64,000 bases of DNA, taken from the NCBI GenBank assembly GCA_914767885.1, contig CAJZBQ010000004.1:1217001-1281000 (forward strand), given 5' to 3'. The notes below the pieces were generated by a model that had not been told where the DNA came from, searched no databases, and saw only the letters and a list, made by a program, of their open reading frames with translations. This DNA comes from Blepharisma stoltei (taxonomy: Eukaryota; Ciliophora; Heterotrichea; Heterotrichida; Blepharismidae). A program made the position numbers and the translations under genes. Below, in pieces: positions 42,718 through 52,231 of the stretch (position 1 is the stretch's first letter; every line of letters begins with the position of its first letter).

Positions 42718-44866
42718 ATGGGAATTAGAGAGGACTATAAAAAGTGGCCTATTAGAAGGCAGCTTCAAACTACTTTTATTACAACAGCTTTGATTATTGT
42801 TGGGGTACTGATCACTATAACCCAATTCCAATTAGATTGATTACGAGACAAAATGACGGACAAATCTGACTCAGTCACACAAGACGCTTTGAATAATCAT
42901 ATAAGCATTTTAGGACAAGAAATGGCTTCTTATGTGCAAACGGAGTTTGCAGGCTACATTAAATTTATATCAATTTTTAAAGATTTAGAGTTACTTATAT
43001 TGGGCCACAATCAATACTCATCTCCACCTATTGTCCCAAGCTCTCCTGTATGGCATGATAATATTCCTTCATCAATAGAAGTATTAGAGGACGGGATATA
43101 TGTAACTTACAATACAGGCGTTTTTTATTCCAGATATGCCTCTTCATTAAGCACAGATGGCGAAACTTTAGTAGCTATGGATGCGGCAATGGACAAGCTT
43201 TACCCTAAAATGTTTATGGAAATGTTTGATTCTATATATGCTGGATTTGAGACTGACGAAATTCTTCATTTTTACCCTGGGTATAAATTCAATGTAACAG
43301 ATTATTCACCTTTGACGCGAGAATGGTATTATAAAGCCCATGATAATTCAAGCTGAGCAGCCATTACCCAGCCTTATCAAGATGCAGGTTCTCTTAAATG
43401 GATGTTCACGATTTCTCAAGCAATTGTCATTGATAATGCAGTTTATGGTGTCGTGGCTGCTGATATTTTAACACAAATAAAATGGCGACGATACCGACCC
43501 GTCCTCTCCCGGAACTGTGGCGAAATTGGGGACCTTGCTGCGGCCTGAAGCCAATACGCCCAGGGAAAGGTCTGGAATGGGTACTGGTAGTTTGTGTCCG
43601 GCTAGGTTTCCCTCCCAGTCCAGCAACGACGATCTTAGGGTCGTCCCGATAGGACACGGGGCAAAAAGGGTTTTTCCTCTAGGGACCGCTAGTGCCAATT
43701 TGGAGGGCATTGCAGGAGCCGACAAGAGCTAAGGAGTTAATCCTTAGCTCTAACCCTAGTCTGGCGACGTGAAGCACGGTGACTCAGTTCGCCTACTTCC
43801 GGGACAGCATGACCAAGCCCCATGACCGGAAGGAGCTGAGTGGTAGCCTGTGGCACTTAGGTGCACACTGGGAGCAGGGCAAGGAAAGCAAGCGAGGCGT
43901 CCAAAAGGCGGAAGAAAAGGACCTTCGGTCCTGGCCGGGAGCCACTCTATAAATTTAACTAAGACTAAGACTAAGGCTGCTGATATTTTATTATTTTTTA
44001 TTTTTATTTTAATAGTTATTTTTTCTATATAAATAAATTAAATATTTTTATTATAAAAAAGGATATTAACTACAATTACTGAAAAAATAAATAGTGTAGT
44101 GATCCTTGACAGCGGATTTTTGCTATTAGTTTCTAATGAAGGACTTGTAATTAGCAAGCCTGCCTCTTGGAAAAATATGGGAGACCCTTTAAGAATTTAT
44201 GAGGAATCCAAAACAGGGATTTCAGAAACTCAATGAAATTCTTTTATAGAAGGAAGTTCAACAGATATCCAAAAATTCACAGACATTAATGGCACTGAGT
44301 ACCATATGACGGTATCCAAAGTCACTCCATATGAAAATCTATCAAATATCACCCACTATCTCTGTACTTGTGTAAAGCAAAAAGAAGCTTATAAACCTAT
44401 ATCAGACATGAAAGACAACTTTAGAGATACTTATGATGCTATTTTTTGGGTCATAGTTGCTATTGCGATTGTTACATTTGTGATCACGCTCGTTTTGATT
44501 TATTTTGCTACTAAAAACCTTAGTAGAGATCTTAAAGAATTTGAGCTACTTTTTTTGAAAATCGTAAATAGAGGACTTTTCCCAGATATGACCAAAAAAA
44601 TCAGCTTGGAAAGAATTCAAAAAGCAAGGGATTTTATGCCAACTCTGGTGGATGGGTGTGAAAAATATATAGATAATTTAAAAAATAAGGAAGAAGAATT
44701 TTCGTTTTTTGAGTGGGGAGATACAAGGCCATGTGATAGATTTTTATATGAAAATTGATGTAACAAGATTTATCCTTTTAATCTTTATAATAGCAAAGAA
44801 ATGAGCTGGAGATTTATTATCCCGAAATTGGAAATTATATCAAATTCGTTTAATTTATTCAAGTAA
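42718..44866 (+). CDS. Cache-domain membrane receptor 1, one composite IES
   Basis: ATG 42718 (MGIREDYKKWPIRRQL), 516 aa after removing 598 bp. Two TM helices (TALIIVGVLITITQF and VIVAIAIVTFVITLVLIYF) flank a long extracellular domain with YSPLTREWYYKA and VVAADIL...SVVILDSGFLLLVS, the pattern of a double Cache sensor. A cytosolic tail contains FSFFEWGDTRPCDRFLYENW. No kinase or cyclase follows. It should sense small ligands; output is unknown. Trp is TGA at least four times. It is a tandem paralogue of the next gene. Confidence 0.88.
43469..44066. mobile_element. Composite IES, 598 bp: SINE-like element plus original 78-bp IES
   Basis: TA 43469 joined to 44067 gives AADILTTITEKINS. A perfect 16-bp repeat GGCTGCTGATATTTTA (43455-43470 and 43975-43990) flanks the retroposon. 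The second copy is followed by a 78-bp AT-rich IES that shares the same right TA. Confidence 0.93.
43471..43974 (+). mobile_element. SINE-like retroposon
   Basis: 504 bp, starts ACACAAATAAAATGGCGACG, ends in AACTAAGACTAAGACTAA. Contains a perfect 9-bp stem (43727-43749, loop GTTAA). Target duplication 16 bp. No open frame of coding character. Confidence 0.9.
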
Positions 44867-45050
44867 AAAAATTAAAAATAAGACAAATAACACCTTATAA
44901 AACTGTCATTATTACATGATTGCTATTTTTTTTTTTCTTATTTTTAGGTTAAAAAAATGATTTTATAATTAAATTTATAGGATTTTGGTTTCTAATAGAA
45001 TTTTGAGTGCCAGGAACGTTGTGTAAAATATATTATTTTCTATATAAAAC

Positions 45051-46725
45051 ATGGGATTCATGGACAGGTTCAACAAATGGACTATGCGGCAGCAGCTGCA
45101 AGTCGCATTCGTGGTCACCTCCTTTCTGCTAGTTGGCATTCTTATTTTAATTACAAGGCTGCAGCTCGATTGGCTTAAAAATCAGATGATCGATAGATCT
45201 GATACAGTCGTCATAGACTCTTTACGAGACCAAATGCGTGACCTCGGCAGAGAAAAAGCAGCTTTTATAGAGCGAGAATTAGAAAATACAATGAATTACG
45301 TCAAAGTTCTAAGAGATATCGATATGATTCTTCTAGGCTTCAATAGTTATACAAAGGCTCCAATTGCTTTGACTGCGACCGAAACAGGAGTATGAAATTA
45401 TGATATTCCTGCATCTCAGATTGTAGATGTCAATGGGACGTCCTATACCTATGCTACTGGTGTTTTTCTATCAAAATACTCTGATGATATGAGCACTGAA
45501 GGAACAGCTCTAATGAAAGCCCAACATGCCATGGACAAAATTTTCCCTCACATATGAAGAACAGAGTACTCAGGAATTTACTTTGGATTTGAAATTGAAG
45601 AGCTCTTCCATTACTACCCAGGCTATAAAAACTCTGACCAAAGCTACACCCCACTGGTAAGAGAATGGTACTATAAAGCAGCCAATAAAACGGACGGGTC
45701 CGTTATTATAACAGAGCCATATACAGACGCTGATTCTGGTGTATGGATGATTACGTCATCTTGTGCACTTATAGTAAATAGCTCAGTCTATGGGGTAGCA
45801 GGCGCAGATTTAAGCTTGGCTTATTTGTCGACTGAAATAAATAATGTAGTTATATTAGACAGCGGCTTTATGATGCTGGTTTCTTCTGAAGGGATGATTA
45901 TTTGTATGCCAGACTCTTGGTCATATTTAGGGACATCTATAAGAATTTATGACGAAACTAAGACTGGGATCAGTCTGAATACTTGGAATTCACTGATTTC
46001 AGGGTCTGATGATGAACTTCAGACTTTTTATGATATTAATGGGACTGAGTATTATACAATTGTAACTCCTGTTATACCTGAAGGGTTTACGAAAGCGTCG
46101 CATTATTTATTAACTTGTGCATATCGTACGGAGGCGAGAGAGCCAATTTCCCATATGAAAGATAAATATGATATTTTTAATAATAAAAAATAATATATAA
46201 AAAAATTGGCAGAGGAGGCAATTTTTCTAGAAAAATCAAAAAACAATCATATAAGAATAATCATTATTTTATTTATAGCAGAATACTACGTATTGGACTA
46301 TTTTTTGGATTGTTATTGCTATCGCTATTATCACATTTTTAATTATCGTCGTTTTAATTTATTTCGTAACCCGAAAAGTCAGCTCCCAGCTCAAAGAAAT
46401 TGAACGAGTTTTTACTAAACTGACTCATAGAGGACTTTTCCCTGACATAACTAAAGGAATTAATCTTGAAAAAATAGAAAAAGCCGAAAGCTCTATGCCG
46501 GGGCTGGTCCAAGCCTGCATACAAAAAATTGACTCAATTCAGAAAAAAGAAGAATCGTTTTATTTCTTCGAGTGGGGGTCAACCAGACCATCTGATGAGC
46601 TGATTTTTGAAGACTGGTGCAGCAAGATTTATCCGTTTAACTTGTATCATGATAAGGATATGTCGTGGAGAGCTACAATTCCGAACCTCACAAAGGTGGT
46701 GGCGAATAAACCAACTAATAAGTAA
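45051..46725 (+). CDS. Cache-domain membrane receptor 2, one IES
   Basis: ATG 45051 (MGFMDRFNKWTMRQQLQV), 520 aa after removing 112 bp. Same plan as the upstream paralogue: TM1, double Cache-like domain (YTPLVREWYYKAANKT, NNVVILDSGFMMLVSSEG), TM2 (WIVIAIAIITFLIIVVLIYF) and tail FYFFEWGSTRPSDELIFEDW. Trp codons TGA at 45393 and 45555 lie in conserved positions (GVWNYD, PHIWRT). Different IES position from the paralogue. Confidence 0.9.
46172..46283. other. IES, 112 bp
   Basis: TA 46172 joined to 46284 gives MKDKYDTTYWTIFW, equal in length to the paralogue's MKDNFRDTYDAIFW. Confidence 0.92.
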
Positions 46726-46844
46726 GAATATAATGATTTAATATCATGCTGGTAAAATCTGGATAAAAGTACATAAAAAATCTGAAAAAATCCTTATCAA
46801 AATTAATTATTAGAAAAATTAACTATAATCCTTATTTATCATAA

Positions 46845-47303
46845 TTAGTTATTTTGGTTAGCTTTTTTCGATAGGGTTAGATTTATAAACTCACGAAATT
46901 GATGTAAAAGCAAGTCTCTAATCGATCCTAAGACTTTTCTAAATGACGTAGATCCTAGGTCAAATATAAACGCTATCCCTTTGTCTATGCTTTCTTGATA
47001 AGTTTCCAAGAATGGGCCTAAGCAAGAATCATATATTAGCCCAGCTCCTCCAAAAACACTCAAAAATACAAAAAGTGCAAATCTTCCGATATAAAATGCA
47101 GGGATTTTTAAAAGCAGCGATTCGAACAAGTACTCAAACAATAAAAGCAAAGACCGAACTATCCAAAACTTATGCCAGAAATCAAGTGAGCCTGTAGCTT
47201 CTGTTTCTTTATAAGCTTTCAGTGATGAGTATGCTGGATAAAAGTCAGCTGCAATAAAACTATTTGGGATTTACTATAAAAATATCATCAAGGTGTCCAA
47301 CAT
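46845..47303 (-). CDS. TB2/DP1/HVA22 (REEP-like) ER membrane protein, one 15-nt intron
   Basis: ATG 47303, 147 aa after removing the intron 47260-47274. The family core is present: YPAYSSLKAYKETEATG, FWIVRSLLLLFEYLFESLLL, KIPAFYIGRFALFVFL and AGLIYDSCLGPFLE. These hairpin-inserting proteins shape tubular ER. No IES. Confidence 0.9.
47260..47274 (-). other. 15-nt spliceosomal intron
   Basis: Minus strand GTAAATCCCAAATAG; removes two in-frame stops and joins LMIFLY to FIAADFYPAY. Confidence 0.92.
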
Positions 47304-47550
47304 TTTCTTAATTTTATTTATCTTATAATAAATGAGTATTTTTTTATTATTTAATATATAAAACATAATTATTTTTACCAAAAAAAATTATTTAAAAATA
47401 TTATTTTAAAATGAATGATATTGAAAAAATTTGTGAAGAATTTAATTTAATACAGCATAATTAGCTTATTGATAATTTTAAGCAAATTAGAATACTTTAA
47501 AAATGTTAACAATCTCTAATGAAAAGCCTCTAATTTTAGGTATATAAAAT

Positions 47551-49334
47551 ATGGCTGAAAAGGTCCTTACTGCTTTCACTTTTAAATTGGAACAAAAAAT
47601 CCTATTAAAGGGGATTTTTTATTTATTTTTTTCTCCAAAAAACATTTTTTTAAATTTAAAAGTTAAAAAATATTAATTGAATGCAATATATTTTGAATTT
47701 AATTTATATTTATAAAGAATTAAATTAAGAAATTAATCTTCCAGTGTGAAAAATGTTTAAATAATACTTTTTCCGTTAAAAATAATTTATAAAGTTTATT
47801 ATTTCACTATAAAGCTTAGTATTTTTTTACTATAAAATTATTATTTTCACCTATAAAATTTTCCTATATTTTGTTCGAATTTAAAGAGGAGAAGTTAATA
47901 AGCTAGGCACATTAGGAGGTTTATTACTTTTGTCAAGTTTTGGAATAAACAAGTTCTGCTACTTTGTTGATGGTGGCGAACGAGCTTTGGTGTTTGACAG
48001 ATTCAAAGGTATTAAGCCTGACGTGTTCGGAGAAGGAATTCACTTTATGGTCCCGTTTATCCAATGGCCTATCTTTTTTGAGATCCGTACAACAGCTAAA
48101 ACCATCAACTCCAAGACAGGTACAAAGGATCTGCAAATGGTTAACATTGACCTCAGATTTTTGTATAGACCTGACCCAGCATATCTCCCATCAATTTACC
48201 TTAATTTGGGAAAAGATTACGATGAGCGTGTCTTACCATCTATTGGAAATGAAGTTTTAAAGTCCATTGTGGCCCAATACAGCAAGGATTTATTTTTCAA
48301 AAAAAATTTAAAAAAATATTTTTTTAATAATTTTTTAAAAAAATATAATCTACCAATACAACGCAGAACAGCTTCTTACCCAAAGAGAACAAGTTTCACA
48401 CGAAATCAGAGAAAGACTTACACAAAGAGCTAACGAGTTCCATATAGTCCTTGATGATGTCGCTATCACACACTTGAACTTTGGGCCTGAATTTACAGCT
48501 GCTTGCGAGCAAAAACAAGTCGCTCAACAAGACGCTGAAAGAGCCAAATTCTTGGTCATGAAAAGAGAACAGGAAAGAAAAGCTGCAATTATAAGGGCTG
48601 AAGGAGAAGCTGACGCTGCGAGACTTGTGTGCTATTTATTTAAATTGTTATATAGTGCTTTCAGCCAGCCATGTCGGCTTTTCACGTTCCTTGCTTCGCT
48701 TCACCCTCTTGCTCGCCGGTCCGATTTTATGGCCTTAAGGCATGCGCACTCCTTCTGAACGAGAGAGCATGACTCATCACCCTGAGGTAAAGATGCTGGA
48801 TCACCTACGCCAAAGGATATACCCTTTCTGAAAATTAAAAAAAGTTAATTTTCTGGTCAGGCTATCAGCTCGAATAAAACTTGTAGCCCAGGGCGCAACT
48901 TTTGGTGTCACACTGGGAAAGTGCCCGATTTGCCAAGCGAACGCACTTGCTGGACTATGCCTTTTCAACTTCCAAGTATCATCGTCCATCGAAATAAAAC
49001 CTTGCCCTGGATGTGACCCTGCCACTCTCAGCCCAGCATTATGCTCCGCCAAACCAAGCAAAGCCCAGCCAGACATTCTCACCACACGATGCTCTCCTTT
49101 CTATAAATCCCAAACTCCTGTCTAGCTACAGATGTTATGAGGGCAGGTTTGTTCTCCTCACCAACATTAAGTGTACAAAGACTTGTGTCAGAAGCCATTA
49201 AGACTCACGGAAGTGGACTTTTAGAAATCAGAAGAATTGAAGCAGCGAAAAATATTGCAGGAAGCTTGTCGAAGGCACCAAATATTACATATTTGCCAGG
49301 TGGGAATGCAAATCTTCTTAATATTCCAGTTTAA
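47551..49334 (+). CDS. Prohibitin, three inserts
   Basis: ATG 47551 (MAEKVL), then [98 protein letters not shown], ending [17 protein letters not shown]. About 280 aa after removing three inserts, close to PHB1. It forms ring complexes in the mitochondrial inner membrane. The third insert duplicates AGACTTGTGT without a TA, so its somatic junction is uncertain. Confidence 0.94.
47568..47895. mobile_element. Family-2 MITE as IES, 328 bp (or 331)
   Basis: Ends ACTGCTTTCACTTTTAAATT ... GTTCGAATTTAAAGAGGAG. TA 47568 joined to 47896 (or 47899) gives [14 protein letters not shown] or one residue less. Confidence 0.88.
48291..48345. other. Short IES, 55 bp
   Basis: TA 48291 joined to 48346 gives [15 protein letters not shown]. 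Confidence 0.88.
48631..49178 (+). mobile_element. SINE-like insert in prohibitin
   Basis: Flanked by 10-bp repeats AGACTTGTGT (48621-48630, 49179-49188). Exact removal gives [13 protein letters not shown]. The repeat has no TA; the nearest frame-keeping TA pair (48637/49174) would add seven residues. Confidence 0.82.
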
Positions 49335-49770
49335 GGATAATTTTAATAGGATATTTGAAATAATTACAGTTGCTATATAATGAGGGATTACAAATTTAAG
49401 AGGATTTAATTAAATTTAAAGGTATTGGTTACTATAAAAGTTTTATGGCTAACAATTTAATATCAATAAGTAGTCAATTGAAACCAGTAATAATGCCTTT
49501 TTGAGTTTCTAGCAAAATCCTATTTACTAATAAAGCAAACCTATTCTAACTCTTTTTATCTAACATTGAGAAGCTTATTTCTTTATAAAAATAATTATTG
49601 ATACTTTTAATAAAGGTGTATTTTAAAAAAAGTCTCTAATTTAAATTGAAAAAGCTTTTTTTCATGAATAATATGAAAAATAGTGCTCACTATTATACGG
49701 TAGAGTAAAAAAGTCAAAAAGACACTTATTATCTGTAAAATTTATACTCAAAAACATCAAGCTTGATAAT
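49335..49770. other. Intergenic AT-rich spacer
   Basis: Nothing recognisable between the convergent prohibitin and ZCCHC10-like genes. Confidence 0.5.
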
Positions 49771-50178
49771 TTATTTTTTATCAGATTCTGAGCTATAAGA
49801 TGAAGATCCTGATTCTGAGCCTGAATCACTTCCAGACTCTGAAGAGCCACTACTTGAAGGCCCTGATGACCCTGATGAGCTTGAAGAGCTGCTTGACTCC
49901 TTAGCTCGCTTTATCGGCAGCTTAATTTTTTCTTCTTCGCTGCTGCTACTGTCTTCAGGAACTCCTCTCCTTTTGTCTCCATCAGTAACTTTCGGTATCT
50001 TTGGAGGCTTTTCAGCAGCAATTTCAGGCTTGAGATCAGGGTTATGGAACTGCATAGACGCGCTTGGTCTAAACACATAGGTCCTTTGATTTTTGCATTC
50101 ATAGCTTCAATGCCCATATTCAAGGCATCTTTGGCATTGTACAACCCCTGGAAGTGCTTGCTTCAGCTTTTTACCCAT
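49771..50178 (-). CDS. ZCCHC10-like zinc-knuckle protein
   Basis: ATG 50178, 135 aa, uninterrupted. The CCHC knuckle CQRCLEYGHWSYEC (Trp is TGA) is followed by KNQRTYVFRPSASM, as in ZCCHC10. The C-terminus is a long Ser/Glu/Gly tract (SSSSEEEKIK, SESGSDSGSES), presumably disordered and phosphorylated. Human ZCCHC10 is a nuclear protein of unclear role. Confidence 0.88.
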
Positions 50179-50200
50179 TTATTGATTTTATTTATTTTTA

Positions 50201-50602
50201 TTAATTCTTGAATAGCTCAAATGATTTAGCGTCTAAATAAAGGTTACAGTCTCTTACGTCTAGCTTTTTTTTGCCTTTATAAAATGATCCTTTTTCAGTT
50301 AAAATTTTCCTTCCTGTTTCATAATCTCCTGGACCTGGTAATTTTGGTAATTCTAACTATAGTTTACTTTCTCCAGCGTCTCTGCCGACTTTTGAAAATA
50401 TTCCGCCTTTTATTAAATTGCTGAAACTTTGCAAGTTATAGCACCCTGGACCTGGACTTAATTTTCCTTTTAGGTATCTTTCGTAGTTTTTTGCGTAGAT
50501 TTTGTCAGTTTTTTGGGCGGATTTAATAGTGACCATAGAACTTGAGGAAGAGAGTTTTGGGTTATAAGAGGTTGGTGATGGCGAGTCATATCTTTCAAAC
50601 AT
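50201..50602 (-). CDS. PG-rich (STPGR/SHIPPO-type) protein, one 15-nt intron
   Basis: ATG 50602, 128 aa after removal of intron 50353-50367. Repeats of the sperm-tail PG-rich type: SPTSYNP, SPGPGCYNL, LPGPGDYE. Such proteins decorate ciliary microtubules. It is followed 79 bp upstream by a similar gene on the same strand. Confidence 0.82.
50353..50367 (-). other. 15-nt spliceosomal intron
   Basis: Minus strand GTAAACTATAGTTAG; removal joins DAGEK to LPKLPGPGDY. Confidence 0.88.
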
Positions 50603-50681
50603 TTTATATGTATTATTAAATAGGCTAGAAAATAATTAAATAATATTTTATTTTTTAAATCTGATTTTTATGATTATTTAA

Positions 50682-51101
50682 TTAATAGGAATATCTTTGC
50701 GCCTTGGAAAAATTTACTGATGGAGCTATAGGTTTAGGCGAATTATAAATAGGTCCTGGAGATCGGTCAAGCTGAGATTTTATAAAGGTGGATTCACGCT
50801 TGGATTTTGGAAACGTAAATTTTGTTTCGGATCGATATGTAAGTGAGGCGTTGGGAGAGTAAATATTGAAGCCTGGAGATTGAGTGCCTTGAAGTAAATG
50901 AGATAAAGGCTTGTTTATATATTGATTTGTGGGGATTTTCGAATTTGAAATGGTAACTTGTGGGGAGTTTTTATAAAGCATGGAGGTCGTTCCGATTTTG
51001 CTTGATATCTCATAGCTGCCAGGACCTATTTCTAAATTGATAAATCCTTCAGAATTGCGACGAGAGTGAGAAAGGCTTGATTTCTGAGTTGTTTCTTGCA
51101 T
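50682..51101 (-). CDS. PG-rich (STPGR-type) protein
   Basis: 139 aa, uninterrupted. Motifs GPGSYEI, SPGFNIY, SPGPIYNSP, basic linkers. Same family as its neighbour at 50201, so a tandem pair of likely axonemal or microtubule inner proteins. Confidence 0.8.
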   Translation of the reverse strand: MQETTQKSSLSHSRRNSEGFINLEIGPGSYEISSKIGTTSMLYKNSPQVTISNSKIPTNQYINKPLSHLLQGTQSPGFNIYSPNASLTYRSETKFTFPKSKRESTFIKSQLDRSPGPIYNSPKPIAPSVNFSKAQRYSY

Positions 51102-51155
51102 ATTTATTATTAAAAATAAACTTATTTGGAAAAAAATTTAGAATTTAATTAATTC

Positions 51156-51947
51156 TAACTCCCCCCCCTTTAAATTGGAACTAAAAATTTTGTTCCAATT
51201 TAAAGGGGGGTTAATTTTTTTTTTTAAAACAAATATCAATATAAAATTTTTTTATAAAATATATAAAAAATTTAAAAAAAAACAAATTTCCAAAACTTAT
51301 CGAATTAGATTAATAAATTTGTTTAATAAAACGCTATTTACTCTTTATCCTTTAAAACAAAGCAAGATATAACTAAATTTTTATTATTAGTTAATACGCC
51401 ACTATTAATTGGTATCAAAATTATTTACACAAAAATTATTATTTTTATTGATAAAAACAATTAAAACAAAAATTTTAGAAAATTTATCGATCAAAGTGCT
51501 AATTTTGTTTAAATAAGATGTTATTATATACTCTATTCTTTAAAATAAAGCAAGAAATAAGTAAATTTTTAAATTTTATAAAGAATTCCTATTGAATTTA
51601 TATCAAAACTATTTAAATAAAAAATATCATTTTTATCAAAAAAAACAAAAATTTTTTTGAGAATTTTTAAAAAAAAAAAAAATTTTTTTTTTTAAAATTT
51701 AAATCAAGGATAATAAATTTATTTAAATAAGATGCTCTTTATATTTTATCTTTAAAAAAGAGCAAGATATAACTAAATTTTTAATTTTAATAAGAAACAT
51801 TTAATTTATATTAAAACTTTTTAGATAAAAATTATATATAATTTTTTATTATAAAATTAAATTTTGTTCCAATTTAAAGGGGGGTTAATTTACCAAAAAA
51901 GTGGAAATTTTACCGATATTTTGTTCCAATTTAAAGGGGGGGGGGAG
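51156..51947. mobile_element. Long family-2 MITE, intergenic, 792 bp
   Basis: Left: inverted pair CTTTAAATTGGAAC ... GTTCCAATTTAAAG. Right: two direct GTTCCAATTTAAAGGGG motifs. Flanked by TA. The interior has three similar AT-rich segments of roughly 160-190 bp (each with AAGCAAGATATAACTAAAT or similar). The spacer 51102-52231 holds nothing else. Confidence 0.88.
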
Positions 51948-52231
51948 TAAATTAAATTAAATTCAAAGATTTTTATTTCATTAGAAAGAGAAAATTATTA
52001 TTAAAAATTGAAATATTTTTATAACTTTATACCGATTTTTCTTTTCAGAGAAAATACTAGCGTTTTATTGTAAAATTGAATAATATTCTAATCATTTCAA
52101 ATTCAAAAAATTAAGCTTTTTTTCCTATATAATTGATTATTATTTTATTATGATATTAAAAGAAATGCAATAAAATATTTGCATGACATTTTCTCATTAA
52201 ATTATTAACAATTTGGATATTTTAAACTTAA

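Noticed and set aside
43427-44032. ORFs of 60-85 codons on both strands
   Set aside because: Contained in the retroposon between 16-bp target duplications.
47933-48260. Antisense and alternate-frame ORFs over prohibitin
   Set aside because: Shadow frames of a strongly conserved gene.
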